Source: Aspergillus flavus
Lineage: Eukaryota > Ascomycota > Eurotiomycetes > Eurotiales > Aspergillaceae
Direction of reading: 5' to 3'
Length of the DNA: 64,000 bases
NCBI RefSeq assembly: GCF_009017415.1
Contig: NC_092407.1
Location: forward strand, 4,154,001 to 4,218,000
Position numbers and translations under genes: made by a program. Of the stretch, positions 10,001-20,403 are shown one piece after another (the stretch's first letter is position 1; every line of letters starts with the position of its first letter). A model generated the notes under the pieces. That model did not search any database and was not told the DNA's origin. It saw nothing but the letters and a program-made list of their open reading frames with translations.

Positions 10001-13000
10001 TCTTTGTATTGCTCTGGTCGCTGATTGCCAACAAAGAGTCGGCAATGAGCTCTTCAAAGAAGCCTTTCAGTGTTTCCGTACTGTACAATACCTGTCGAAC
10101 AATGATATAGGCCTCAACGGCTGGGTATTCGTCTCGGACCCCTTTGTCGCGTTGTTCGCAGACCTTGTTATTTTCGAGGAATTTGCGAATATTGATTTTT
10201 CCTACTTCGCTCGAGATAACTGCAAAGGCTTGCCTAGAAGCTGACCTCATGAGTTCCAAGACCTCTTCTGTCACGCTGTCATTAACAAGGGTATGACAGG
10301 CTACCTGGTATGTTAAGTTGGCGAATACGACGTTGTAAGAAGCAATTCTCGTACGATACTCCGTCCCTCGACCTGTCGGCGAGACCATGGAGGTTAAATT
10401 ATCATTGACCTTGGAAATAAGCGCATGGGCCCTCGTTATAAAGCCTGTTCTATCGATAGGATCGATAAACGTTAGAGCCTCCGTAATGTACTTGACCAGG
10501 GTCCTGTATATAGTGTAGGTGAGGTTGGGTGCGTTATCAGTGGCCGCCTCTGTGGACATTGTGTCGCTCTTTTCCATTTCCTCAAGCATGTCATCAAATG
10601 CAATGCCAAGTTCAGAGGACACAGCGTCATTCCAAGGTCCCCACCGAAAAGTTCGACCCCTAACATTTGCAGTAAAAATGCCAGCGTTTTGGTCGAGATC
10701 ACGCTTGCCGATCTCAAGCGAACGATTGAATTCCCCACTTCCAATAAACGAAGATTCGTGGAAAAAGGTTCCCAGGCACAGAGGCGTGATGCTAAAATCC
10801 GTAGAGTACGAGCGTTGAAAGCCGCTTAGTCCGTCCGAAACTCCTTTACTGGGGTGTGCATCTTTCCCTTGCGCCCTAGGAGGATCTAAATCTGTGGACA
10901 GGATAAGTTGATTCGTACCTTCAGTGGTGCTAACATCCAATCTCATAGGAATACGTTTCTTCAACTTCCGCTTGATTTGAACTGGACGCTTTGGGAGCGA
11001 TACGCTCGCATCATTCGACTCGCGAGTGAAGGTGCTTCCCCGCGCCTTAGCATGAACAGATGCTTGACCACTGTCGACAAGAAATCGATTCAGTATTATA
11101 TTTCGGTCTACAGTATCGGGCAAGCGTTTTTGCCAAGTATTTTGGTTGAGTAGGGAAAGTGACCTTTGAAAGGATGGAGCTCGGGAAACGTTAAGACTGG
11201 CCATTTCAAGCCCGACAGGTCTTGGGTCGTTTCTTTTTAGGGAGGAAACAACAACGTTTCTCCGGACAAACCAGTTGTTGCCATACTGAATACGCTGCAT
11301 AGGCTTCTCTGAAATGGGGGGCGCTGTAGTAGGTGGTGGAGCTTCCGGAGCTGGCATCTGACTCTGGACGACATTAGTATCGTCCTGTTGTGTCGCTGGT
11401 CCAGCAATGATGGGGTGGTCTTTGTTTATTTCCCCAGATACGTGGTTTCCGGCTCCAATTTTCATATTTGAGGAAAGGTCCGCCAATGGTGGTCGCCTGG
11501 GGGGCTTTGCATGGGGCCTGGGTAATTTCGACTGTCGAATACGCCCGGCGCGCCATTCACGCAGCGATGTGTTAGCATCTTCTGTGTCCAGGGCTGAGCT
11601 CATCTTGATGACTTTGTTTGAAGGACTTCGTCTGCCCCTATCCTGACGAGACCGTGCTTTGCGAGCAGCAACTCTGAGGAACTGTGGCTGCTCGTTTCGA
11701 GGCCGAGAAGCAACATCGGGAGCATCCAATATACCAAGCTTCGGAGGAGTGCGTGAGGATTGTCTCTTCTTTTCCCGCCTATAGATGGGATCGGTAAGCC
11801 TAGCTTGTTTTTGAAGGCGAGGCCGCTTAGCATGACTGTCGGAGCGAGTAAAATGGCTCTCAGGCCTTTGCCGTTTTTGGCCTCCCTTTTGGCTCCGAGG
11901 AGCTGAAGTCTCACGCGTTGCTGATGGAAACATGTAATCAATGCGATTGTCTTCTGGAATGTCCTCGCCCATATCTTCCGCTAGGAATGAGTCATCGAAA
12001 CCGACCAAGTTGGCCAGTATCTGCCGCGCATTGCTTTGGCCATCATTGTCGTCATCTTCATCTGCATCACTACCATCAGAGTCAGCTAGATGCCATAGTG
12101 ATGCTAAATGCTCGACCGGATTCGACGAAGTTGAGGGACCAGTTCTCTTGGTTATCTTTTTAGCGACACCCTTGGCGTTTTCTGATCTGGAATTCTTGTC
12201 GCGATGCCGCTGTGTAGAACTCAATTGTGTATCCTTCTGTCTTTGTTGGTCTAACCTCAGCCATGAAGCCGGAAGTACACCTTTGATTCTTCGTTGAAAT
12301 TCACGAACATCCTCTTCAGGCTCCTCCCCTTCGTCTTCTTCATCCTCTCCATCATTCTCGGAGGCGGAATGAGAATGATGAGAGGCTATCGACCGGGCAT
12401 CAGCAAGCTCTCGATCAACGGGCCCGTTGCCTGTGGTGGTGGCATCTTGACCTCTCCGCCTCCGGACTGTGCTAGGCGTGTTTAACGTTGGCGGCGTGAA
12501 CCCACGAGGGAACCGAAACTCAGTGGGATTCCATGGGGCCTGCGGTGAGGAATTACTTCCAGAGCGTGGCGGACTAGGCGGTATGTCCCAAGCCAAGCTA
12601 TTGTTTAAGTTAATAGGCGATGTACGGTTGTTTATTACCACTTTAGGCCGAGACTGATGCCGTGATGAGTTCCGATGATCGTCTGGCCTTAATACTTTAC
12701 GCCTCTTGGGCCCTCTGATTTCGTTCTCAGATAGGTTTTGATTGGGCGACTGCGGCTGACCTCCATGAAGATCTTGAGTTGCTCTTGCCGCAGAGGTAGA
12801 ATTTCTTTCTGCTGGAGACGAAGGGGCATATTCGAACTCCGCAGTAGGGCTGCTCGAAGGTGGCAGGGTGCTATCAAAACTCTGGCTTTGACCTTCAGCC
12901 GCAGCTCGCATTGCTTGCTGGTATTGAGCGATGCGCACTGGTTTAATTCCTCTTGCCTTCATGAGGGTTTGATATTTCGCATCCTCCAAAAGATATGGGT

Positions 13001-13799
13001 GTAACTGGATGGGATTGCGCTGCCGCAGGGACCTTCGTGCTGGTTGAGACATCTCTCGCAATATATCTTCCGGGATTTCAAGAGGAGGGAGCAACGCCTC
13101 CACGTTACTCTCTGGCGGTGGATTCTCTGTATTCTCTTGATCATCTTGATCATTTTCGCCCAATGCCAAAGAGTGGAGGGACGACAGCGGCGAAGACAAA
13201 GGCGAAGGGTCGGCATTCTCGTTATTCTCCTGTTGCTCGCCAGTGTCTGGCACTTTCGAAGTAAGGCCAACCGACCTCCGAGAGATAAGATGGTCCAGCT
13301 GTAGTTCGTCTGGTGAAGAGCTAGGTACGTCCCATATGTCTTTGGGTTGTTCTCTTAACGGGGTCGCCGGTGGGCTTGGTCTTGGGCTTGGTCTTGGAGT
13401 AGCTGATAGCGTCGGGGATGGATGCGGCTTTCTCCTACGCGTGACATCCCCATCTTCCGATAGCGGTCCTTCAGCGATATTCCTAGCTTCCTTGTCGGGC
13501 ACCTCCTTGGCCGTAGACTTTGCTTCCTCGTTTGCCTGGACAGACACATCGTCGAGATCTTGACTGGATGTGACAGGTCGAAGATCACTGACAATGCCGC
13601 TTTGGGGGCCATGGTGCTCCTCTTCCTCGGTGTCTTCGTCCTGGGGCCCCTGGCGAGTCGTATCGAGCGTATCAGGCGTCGGAGATGCTCCAAGCTCATC
13701 GTCACTACTCTCAAGATCCTGATTCACCTTTTCCGGGCTGCCCAACCCATCATCCTCGTCTGAGTCCGGTACAAACCCTCGTTCCCGCCATGATTCCAT
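7059..13799 (-). CDS. mus7: Mus7/MMS22 family DNA repair protein
   Basis: This is a single 6.7-kb open frame of 2246 residues with no intron. The N-terminus MESWRERGFVPDSDEDDG is the hallmark start of fungal Mus7/Mms22 proteins. The first 900 residues are acidic, Ser/Pro-rich and probably disordered, with many SP/TP sites. The rest is a long helical repeat region with the Mms22 core. By family the protein acts with the Rtt101/Cul8-type cullin ligase in yeast, and with homologous recombination factors, to rescue broken or stalled replication forks in the nucleus. The length is slightly above the fission yeast protein (about 1,900). The start is supported by the conserved first residues. The upstream region has two MCB-like sites, which suggests S-phase expression. 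Confidence 0.92.
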   Translation of the reverse strand: MESWRERGFVPDSDEDDGLGSPEKVNQDLESSDDELGASPTPDTLDTTRQGPQDEDTEEEEHHGPQSGIVSDLRPVTSSQDLDDVSVQANEEAKSTAKEVPDKEARNIAEGPLSEDGDVTRRRKPHPSPTLSATPRPSPRPSPPATPLREQPKDIWDVPSSSPDELQLDHLISRRSVGLTSKVPDTGEQQENNENADPSPLSSPLSSLHSLALGENDQDDQENTENPPPESNVEALLPPLEIPEDILREMSQPARRSLRQRNPIQLHPYLLEDAKYQTLMKARGIKPVRIAQYQQAMRAAAEGQSQSFDSTLPPSSSPTAEFEYAPSSPAERNSTSAARATQDLHGGQPQSPNQNLSENEIRGPKRRKVLRPDDHRNSSRHQSRPKVVINNRTSPINLNNSLAWDIPPSPPRSGSNSSPQAPWNPTEFRFPRGFTPPTLNTPSTVRRRRGQDATTTGNGPVDRELADARSIASHHSHSASENDGEDEEDEGEEPEEDVREFQRRIKGVLPASWLRLDQQRQKDTQLSSTQRHRDKNSRSENAKGVAKKITKRTGPSTSSNPVEHLASLWHLADSDGSDADEDDDNDGQSNARQILANLVGFDDSFLAEDMGEDIPEDNRIDYMFPSATRETSAPRSQKGGQKRQRPESHFTRSDSHAKRPRLQKQARLTDPIYRREKKRQSSRTPPKLGILDAPDVASRPRNEQPQFLRVAARKARSRQDRGRRSPSNKVIKMSSALDTEDANTSLREWRAGRIRQSKLPRPHAKPPRRPPLADLSSNMKIGAGNHVSGEINKDHPIIAGPATQQDDTNVVQSQMPAPEAPPPTTAPPISEKPMQRIQYGNNWFVRRNVVVSSLKRNDPRPVGLEMASLNVSRAPSFQRSLSLLNQNTWQKRLPDTVDRNIILNRFLVDSGQASVHAKARGSTFTRESNDASVSLPKRPVQIKRKLKKRIPMRLDVSTTEGTNQLILSTDLDPPRAQGKDAHPSKGVSDGLSGFQRSYSTDFSITPLCLGTFFHESSFIGSGEFNRSLEIGKRDLDQNAGIFTANVRGRTFRWGPWNDAVSSELGIAFDDMLEEMEKSDTMSTEAATDNAPNLTYTIYRTLVKYITEALTFIDPIDRTGFITRAHALISKVNDNLTSMVSPTGRGTEYRTRIASYNVVFANLTYQVACHTLVNDSVTEEVLELMRSASRQAFAVISSEVGKINIRKFLENNKVCEQRDKGVRDEYPAVEAYIIVRQVLYSTETLKGFFEELIADSLLAISDQSNTKNIDRLESGWHWLFTTLPLGEIDALGIARIGSRFSETCNNWKIVKQLLCPVLESYEPNTSASISYNTYCRALFHRCFHLINGWGWRDCKLILDTLYDFFARNTLYNLKQEENYTSPSFLDELDHNPSLDVTPSDPCFHIFLKIIASGLRSLSKRYDKKKVRNFAWRLLPNHGRVYPKEQPIHQADLDALRNHHDLLCTLYFAVPDGCRPRLEAIKNLVHPANSHRETCNISIRSWARLVRFKLSTDEDVSGLEAFADWHSYFVSEFIKQHMLARREIEAQNTKDNQFSHQLIERTISQNQRQIESLLKTALNSLQNAIQSAPTLEHAHRLISKSPISVVLGLFDPRLARVNTTVSEALQMLKAYVQKCSSASATGSANPPAPVDEDSQEYGDWADIEAMYGDEFSLATHPQGIEYMEKVLHPAVSQLVSNSFGEDHCPEDAILLNVVDCWTSIAQVLVKNGFRHWDNYLSLYDGDSWAVLRKTAQTRKFTPKFLASCIEKDARFMCECKMQVLGMWMSSLVERVSMLKFQHSLTEALLNCDSNNTLLQNLPFSADRKDGRYSITLEQLSQRRLSLISSLLSNMRAHVQDLEITASRALSTEKQEYRELIQTMMSSMKANYQELGSSAASAQGAYVDFVHRVVGFLQQHTRDICPVDPFFTDPTSFPLPSTDPTYIVARLKGYEPKLSSEKVAKTLIMFVQGISERAAIDGQQVYLVDQLQTSIAHTYEAGDPVKPTLRATLLQSVFPAYLQTAFSNPGAWLLSQPIIQTISHTFKELLFHIDATDTDCVASVVGIFGSVFQSSYHALHSIVDNANMLKEPPVVITVASFIEMITSSLRVVDYIDRSTDVGDNIISQIHAFRQFILFSTSFLHDQLLIIDPENIPHPSNIFTTENTPTNAPKFFQEIRISATRELRTYINESWSRHQGKYYFTRRGGHHPQEVNLEPSMAANLENFPLAILDDAARNFLDTLRALDSFDTFH

Positions 13800-14191
13800 T
13801 GGTTTCCTTGGCGCTGATGGCCCATCTCCTTAATACCCCATTACTTCGTAGGCGTAGGCTGTAAACAAGGGATCTTCGCGCCCCCAGATACTAATTAGAG
13901 ATAGATATCACCACTGATAGAAAATAGGTTTAGAGCGGTTAGTTACCAATCAAGTGGTGGCCAATTCAGAATCGCTCGAAAGTGGATGTCGGGAAGACGC
14001 GTTGAAAATGTGGGGAGACGCGACGGAAATTATTCATGGCGGAACTTTGGCGATTGATGCGGTAAATCTGTCAATGACTTCCTACTCTGGAAATCCTCCT
14101 TGGCTTCACTGGTCTCCCGCGAAACCGCCTTAACCAAAGCAAAGAAATCGTGCTGGACATTTTTCAATCTACATTTTCTTCTGACAGTACT
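13800..14191. promoter_or_regulatory. shared divergent promoter of mus7 and the 75-residue membrane protein
   Basis: This 392-bp spacer separates two start codons facing away from each other. It contains ACGCGT at 13997-14002 and ACGCGA at 14018-14023, the core of the MluI cell cycle box bound by MBF in yeasts, in the same orientation and 21 bp apart. This arrangement fits a replication or repair gene. Use by a fungal MBF here is inference. Confidence 0.5.
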
Positions 14192-14563
14192 ATGAGTCGA
14201 AACTGGATCCCGGCGCTTGTAGCCATTGGAGTGGGAGTCTTTTCAGGTCGGTACTGTCCAAAATGCAAAAAGCCAGGACCTTTCACTAACATTCGCTCAT
14301 TCACTGCAGGCTATTATACCTTCCAACCTTTACTGAAAGATTTGCAGATGGAGAAAGCAGGTTCCCAGCGGTACGTCGCTTTACCTACGCTAAGGATAGC
14401 TCGTCCTTCACCCCGTCCATAAGCTGATACGACGCCGTTGGATATATTCAGACTACAACTAAGGGAGCGAACTATAGCCCCTGATGGCGTTCAGACCCCA
14501 ACTACAAACAACAAAGATGACTCGAACGCTCCAGACTCCGCTCAGAGCGGGAATCCGAAATAG
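14192..14563 (+). CDS. 75-residue single-pass membrane microprotein, three exons
   Basis: The exons are 14192-14246, 14310-14370 and 14452-14563. Both introns begin with GT and end with AG, and the first has a CTAAC branch point. The joined frame gives 75 residues. It starts MSRNWIPALVAIGVGVFSGY, a short positively charged N-terminus followed by a hydrophobic helix. It continues with TFQPLLKDLQMEKAGSQRR and ends in a polar Thr/Asn/Ser tail. The topology and size resemble small mitochondrial inner-membrane assembly factors, but I do not recognise the family and assign no function. The first donor is GTCGGT, which is less usual than the others in this window. An upstream in-frame ATG at 14150 would add 14 residues. 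Confidence 0.65.
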
Positions 14564-15218
14564 ATATCAATGGAAAGTACTCAGCTCAGTGGCGCTTGCC
14601 CAGTGCGGTGCTATGATGCTCCCAAGGCACACATGTGACCTGCCAGAGCTCGCGCTATCAGAACCCATTCTCAACTTTTTGAAAGGGCTCCCATGGAACA
14701 TATAGAGTGAGTGGAAAGAGGTCCGCGTCAAACAACATCTACTGCCCTTTTTGGCAGTAAACCGGCCACTGGCGCTTGAACCCTCATGGTTAACAATCAA
14801 GGGTTAGTATGTGCGTGGTGAAAATGATCCCAAGAGCAATAGACCTTGGAATCTAGTTTATGGTGGCTCAGTTTGCCAACTAGCAAGCATCCAAACTAAA
14901 TATCTCTGCAAGCCTGTAACTACACACAGTTCTTAGCCAGTATTCGGTACTAAATAGGTGTGACTTGGCATGTTTCTACGAGTGACAACCTCTTCAACGA
15001 TCATAACTAAAAACAGGCCCTATTTCCTATATAAACTCCCCACTGACCCGGGTATGCCAATCACTAGATACACAGTAAGATGACCAACGGGCAGACCAGA
15101 CTTCTTCAATATACAGCCCAATCCCGTTTAACAAGATATTGTAAATAGACCCACGGTTTTAAACTCGACTTTTCCAGATACGCCAGCTCCGTTTGCACCT
15201 GACTTTCAAACTGATCGG
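14564..15218. other. convergent intergenic spacer
   Basis: This lies between the microprotein gene and the 3' end of ies2. Only short open frames occur, none with recognisable coding character. Nothing else is seen. Confidence 0.5.
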
Positions 15219-16528
15219 TCATACTTCTTCCACCAGCTTTCTAGGCCCAGTGCTTTCCAGGGGTGGTTCCGCAAAGACTCGTCCTGCTGGAGTACCGAGC
15301 CATTCCTCTGATACAATCATCTTGCTTCCCTCGCGCCCACTAATCCATCTGACCATAGTTGGATCCAGTCTCTCGAATTCCTGCATCTGTTGCTCTGCAG
15401 AGGCCGTTTCAGCCGCTTCAGCAGCCGGAATCCGACCACGCCTCTTCGGGGCTTGCTTTCGTAGAAGCCTATTGATTGTATCCATCTGTCCTCTTGCGTC
15501 AGTTTCCACTACATAACAATTATGGAGAGAATTTTGCCTTGATAACCATCAAATGGAGAAAACAAAACTTCATAGTACCTACTTTTTCTTCTTCATTTCG
15601 CTTTTCGCTAAGGTTCTTTCTTCGGCGAGCCATTTCAGCACGGCGCATGGCGCGCTCTTCTGCGGTCAAATGCTTCTTGACTTGTGGTTCTGCGCTGCAT
15701 TAGACAAATTTTTCAGGGCAGACTCGAAAGACTTGTACAAGACTTACCCATTGGGAGTTGCAAGAAATCGTTGCCCAGGTTGCCTCTTTGTCGTTTTGTC
15801 ATCCTGGCGGGATCGGCGGTAGGAGTATCATCATCACTATCGAGTTCTTCCTCGTCTTCTTCATCCTCATCTAAGTCCTCCTCGCCTCCATTGGCGTTTC
15901 CAATTCCACTCTCCTCCTGATCGTCAGGCTCACCTTCGGCATCCGATTCAGGATCAGAGAGCTCCTCATCATCTTCGTCGTCCTCGGCATCTAGTTCCAT
16001 CTCTTTCGCCTCGACGCTTTTCACTGCTTTAGAAGTGGACGCGGCAGATTTGGCGTGTCTTTTTGACACTGGAGGTTGCGGAGGAGCATCATCCATATCT
16101 AAATCGCCATCCGCATCTGCATCCTCGTCGTCCTCACCGGGGGCATCTTCGTCGTCCACTTCATCTTCTTCCTGATCGTCCAAATCCTCGTCGCTCGTGT
16201 CAACCTCGACGAGCTTCTTCTTGGGCCGGCTGGTCCGTGGCCCTGTAACTATAGGGTTTTCTGTGAAAACGTTGACAGAGCGTCTTGTGGCACCATTTCG
16301 TGTGCTACTACTGGTAACCTCACGCAGCTTACTTGAAGGCATCTTAACAGTCAAACGAATAGATCTCCTTGACTCCTCCGGAGAGTCTGAGGGAGACCGG
16401 AAGACGGACACTGATGAAGATGCGACTGCACGGGTAACTCTGGTCGGGGTTCTGGGACTTGCGTTAGAATCCAAGTCTGGTGGATCATCCCGCACAGGGC
16501 GGGAGCGAAGTGAGCGACGCAGAGACAT
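15219..16528 (-). CDS. ies2: INO80 chromatin-remodelling complex subunit Ies2 (PAPA-1-like)
   Basis: Three exons (16528-15748, 15689-15583, 15485-15219) encode 384 residues. The N-terminal 250 residues are Ser/Arg-rich and then strongly acidic, with runs of Asp and Glu between about residues 95 and 250, and are probably disordered. The conserved part follows: a basic helix, EERAMRRAEMARRRKNLSEK, across exon 2, running directly into MDTINRLLRKQAPKRRGR at the exon 2/3 junction. Near the end is MVRWISGREGSKMIVSEEWL. This matches the PAPA-1-like region of Ies2/INO80B. By family it joins the INO80 nucleosome-remodelling complex and stimulates its ATPase in the nucleus. The exon 2 acceptor was chosen because the alternative AG five bases earlier leads to a stop. 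Confidence 0.88.
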
Positions 16529-17802
16529 AATCAATCGACAAGATTGACTTGATATGAAGTATGGATGGAAAAATGATAAAGCAAAGGGTATAAAGGTAAC
16601 CAGGTGAACTTCGCAAAAGTCTACAAACGAACTGAGGTTGTAGAAATGCAAACAGGAACAATCAGAGAAAACACAAAATGAGGCGGGGGTTTAGTCTCGT
16701 ATAGGTGGACAATAGTAGTCAGATAGTCAACAATAAGGCTATCTGAGATGGTTGTGTCATCTGACGGTGAGGCAAGTTCGGTCGTGGAGGAGATCCAGAG
16801 GGGAAAAGAGGGGAATGATTGATGGACAAGGAAATAGCCATGCGGTAGTTATGACCGACTGACTACGTGGGCCAGTACAGACAAGTGGTGGTGATGCAGT
16901 TCGGGAAGGCACAGGCCATCAATCCCTATCACATCTTTTGACGCCACTTGAAACTTCCCATCCGGCATGAAAGACAGAACCAATGGGAACATTCTGAAGT
17001 AAGATCTCAAGCGAATACACCAGTCAAGAGCGGGAACGCGGTGAACGCAGTGTTGGTGCGCTTTTTCTCCTGCAACCCCGACAGGATAATACTGTCCGTT
17101 CTGTGCGCTGCGTGGACAGGGATCCCTGACCGGACGAGGGGGTGGATACAGCTTAAATATAATCGGGGAAAAGTGAAGGGAACGAAGCGGAAAAATAATT
17201 ATGAAAATAATAAAAAAGGGGTACAGTAGTAGATTAAATCCGCGGGTAAATGGGGAGTGGGCTGTTGCCCTGAGTACATGGATGTATGTATACGAAAGGG
17301 AATAAAGGGCAAACTCACAAAGGACGTCGGATTGGTGAGGTACGTACCACCCAATCGTATCGAAATTGACGCTGCTATAAATATTTCCAATTGTTTCAGA
17401 AGGATCAATGTATATATTACCCAGTCGAACCAATGGCTCGCACATTCCCTGATGATCTTCTTGGTCTATTCCTGTCGCAAATGAACGATGGGAGACAATC
17501 GGAACCCGTCATGTTCATCGTTAATTCTGCCGCCAGGCGGTATCTCTATCTCGGACCGCCTACCCTGGACGGACTGGCCATGTGGCCCAGCAATACCAAC
17601 GCATGACAATACCGAGATTAAACCTTCTCCGGAGGACAGCCGAGGTCGCTAGAGGTCAAAGCATCCTAGTAAGAGTAGTTCTCCCTCACATGAACTGCCT
17701 ATCTTTTCCTGCCTCTCTCACCTCTTTCTCTTCCAATTGTTTCATTTCATCATACAATTCCTTAATCGTAATCAACTCATTCTCCATTACTTTTAACACA
17801 CC
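16529..17802. other. divergent intergenic region between ies2 and pex14
   Basis: This 1.27-kb spacer should hold both promoters. It includes an ATG-initiated open frame of 198 codons on the minus strand (16849-17445) and one of 57 codons on the plus strand (17433-17606). Neither has recognisable domain character. The plus-strand one could act as an upstream open frame if the pex14 transcript starts early. The sequence just before 17803 is C/T-rich, as in fungal leaders. Confidence 0.45.
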
Positions 17803-19032
17803 ATGGCTGAAACCAAGCCAAAAACCCCATCAATCCCTCAATGGCAACAGCCATCCGCCACCAACTCCGCCTCCGCATCTCCGCCGAGCTCCGATGATAC
17901 TTCACGATCGGATCTTCTACAGCAAGCGACTAAGTTTTTAGAAGATGAGTCCTTGCGCGATGCACCGCTAGATCGCAAGGTATCATTCTTGGAATCGAAG
18001 GGTCTCCGACAAGATGAGATTGACGGTCTGCTGGGTGTGTCGCGAAACTCCGAGGCAACCAGTAGCACGGCTGCAACCGAGGGCGATAACAAGACCACAG
18101 AGTCTAGCACCCCAGATGACACACCAAGCGGCTCTACCTCTTCATCGCCTTCTACTTCGACATCCCAATCATCCTCTTCTCCTGCTACCACCATAAACAA
18201 TCGGCAATCATCGTCCGCTCGGGACGTCCCACCGATCATTACCTACCCGGAATTTCTCGTCAACCAACCCAAACCCCCTCCGCTGGTGTCCTTTCGCAGC
18301 CTCCTCTACACTGTTTATGGCGCTGCAGGTCTAGGAGCTGGTATCTACGGCGCAAGCGAGTATCTTGTGAAGCCCATGCTCGCCAACCTGACAAGTGCAC
18401 GACACGAACTGGCCGAAACAGCTAAGGATAACCTCAAGAAATTGAACGAAAAGTTAGAGCAGAATGTATCAACCATCCCTCCTCAGCTCACGGCTCGCCG
18501 CGCTCAATCCACTGGCTTCAGCTCTGATGATGAGACCGAGTCTGTTACATCCGACCCAGGGGAGCTATTCCACCGCGATGTCGCTGTCCAGACCACGGAA
18601 GATTTCAACCTGGAGAAATCATCCTCGTTAGCCGCGAATACCGCAGACACAGAATCGTTTGACCCCAGTGCAGCTGTGAATACACATGTAAAGCGACTTG
18701 AGGTCATCAGGTCGAGTCTCCAAGAATTCTCCGAGATTGACAAGCAGTCGAGTACGTGCGATGATACCGTTCGCAGTAGCCTTAACGAGTTACATCATTA
18801 CCTAGATGGACTACTATACAGTAAAGCTGGCTATGGTCCGGGGACCGGCTACGGGGTCTACAGTACGCCAGGCTTTGACAGTAGCGGAAACGCGGCTGGC
18901 TTGGGTAAAGGCGAGGAAGACGCCATATCCAACTTCAAGTCTGAGATTAGAGGTGTCAAGGGTGCTTTATTGAGTGCCCGGAACTTCCCTGCTAGCCGAG
19001 GACCGAGAATCAGCAGTGGTATCAGCAGATGA
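17803..19032 (+). CDS. pex14: peroxisomal docking protein Pex14
   Basis: This is a 409-residue intronless protein. Residues about 37-78 form the Pex14 N-terminal domain (LLQQATKFLEDESLRDAPL, then RKVSFLESKGLRQDEIDGLL), which in the family binds Pex5 and Pex19. A Ser/Thr-rich linker follows, then a Pro-rich segment (NQPKPPPLVSFRSLLYTVYG). Next is a Gly/Ala-rich membrane helix (about 168-189) and a coiled-coil segment (RHELAETAKDNLKKLNEKL). The C-terminus is polar. Pex14 docks the cargo receptor Pex5 at the peroxisome membrane and forms the import pore. The related fungal Pex33 (Pex14/17) shares the N-terminal domain and is the main alternative. The complete order of domains favours Pex14. Confidence 0.85.
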   Translation: MAETKPKTPSIPQWQQPSATNSASASPPSSDDTSRSDLLQQATKFLEDESLRDAPLDRKVSFLESKGLRQDEIDGLLGVSRNSEATSSTAATEGDNKTTESSTPDDTPSGSTSSSPSTSTSQSSSSPATTINNRQSSSARDVPPIITYPEFLVNQPKPPPLVSFRSLLYTVYGAAGLGAGIYGASEYLVKPMLANLTSARHELAETAKDNLKKLNEKLEQNVSTIPPQLTARRAQSTGFSSDDETESVTSDPGELFHRDVAVQTTEDFNLEKSSSLAANTADTESFDPSAAVNTHVKRLEVIRSSLQEFSEIDKQSSTCDDTVRSSLNELHHYLDGLLYSKAGYGPGTGYGVYSTPGFDSSGNAAGLGKGEEDAISNFKSEIRGVKGALLSARNFPASRGPRISSGISR

Positions 19033-20403
19033 AGAGGGGATGATCTTTATGAGCTCTTTGATTTGAGGAGACGAATCAATATCATGTGAACATATATGTT
19101 TCTTTTGCTTTTCTTTCTTTGGCTTGGTTACGGAAGAATATATCGGTTTCCAGCAATAACCAGCATGGCGTTAGGTATTTTTGGTTCACAATGGTGTCGA
19201 AGATGTCTGCTATACTTCGATTGCAATGTATGCCTTGACGATGGTCTAAATTTGACATTCTGTTACACCTAAAGAGGTAGATATATCTTCAGTGTATACA
19301 TATCACTACGAACCACATCCTACAAAGCCATGCCGAATAATGAATAACTATACCGAAGTTTTCTTATCAGGTATGAGAACGAAACCGTGTCATTGTGGCA
19401 TACGAAGCACCGATCCTGAAACACAGGAAGATCAATGAAGCATTCAGAACAGTAAAGACGGGGAGAAATAAGTTATCTCTAACACAACGGCAGCAGATTC
19501 ATTCCAGCGCAATACCACCATCACCTTAAGTCAAACCCTATAACTTTTCCTAGAAAGAACCCAATAACAGAAGCAGGTTAGAACGATCGTAGTAAGCGTA
19601 ATATAAAGTAATCTGGCATGGTGTCCTTCCAGAAGGTCTCCATATCGAAGTCTCTCAGTTCCCGGGATGGTATTCCGAATACCTATCGTTTGAGTTTGTG
19701 CCACTTTTTATAACTGTCCTTGTTCCCCAAACGGGCTGAGAGCAGTTTTCCTTGAGAGGTAATAGTTTATCGTGAAATGGCCTGAGTGGTTTCATGTTGA
19801 GTTTTCTGTAGGTTTCCGAGGCGTCAAGCCGAGCGTATGAATAAAGCCGGTTTATGTCTCATTGTTTCTATATACGGCTTTCTGCGACGATCTGAATTAT
19901 GAGGCCTCATGTCAAAGATGCTGTGTTTATTTGTTCGCCTCATATGAACTTATCCAAAGGCCTTTTGATCACTTAAATAGATGGGTTTAGTGTGCTACGA
20001 ATTATCAGCTTTATAAGATTGTCCACAGCCTGAGTTGTTCTACATTCTCAGAGCTATTTTATCCTTATGCATTGCTACTGATACTCCAGCTTCTGAAGAG
20101 AGGTTGGGGGCTTATTCACTCTTCACAGCAGGTATGCGAGTGGTTTAAACACTGTAAAAACTGGATCTAATGTTGGGAAAATGCAGATTTGTTAAGATCT
20201 ACTGCTGATATTCCATAAACAATGAACATAGTAATAACATTTAGACAAGAAGAACAATTTCTAGACCAATACCTGAGAACGTCATACTACTGGCCTTGAA
20301 AGATCACCAGCAACTACACGAAGCACATAGACCCTTCTTCTCATACGCACAAATCATGAAATTTGCCTCATACACCCTTTCACCGTTTACACGCTATAGC
20401 CCT
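19033..20403. other. long convergent spacer between pex14 and sec31
   Basis: At 1.37 kb this is long for the gap between two converging genes. It is AT-rich and contains no convincing open frame, splice pattern or RNA gene that I can identify. The 3' ends of both transcripts must lie here. Confidence 0.45.

Noticed and set aside
16849..17445. 198-codon ATG-started open frame on the minus strand between ies2 and pex14
   Set aside because: It has no recognisable domain, an odd composition with scattered hydrophobic runs, and lies in what should be a divergent promoter.
17433..17606. 57-codon plus-strand frame upstream of pex14
   Set aside because: It could be a leader open frame, but nothing beyond the ATG and the stop supports it.
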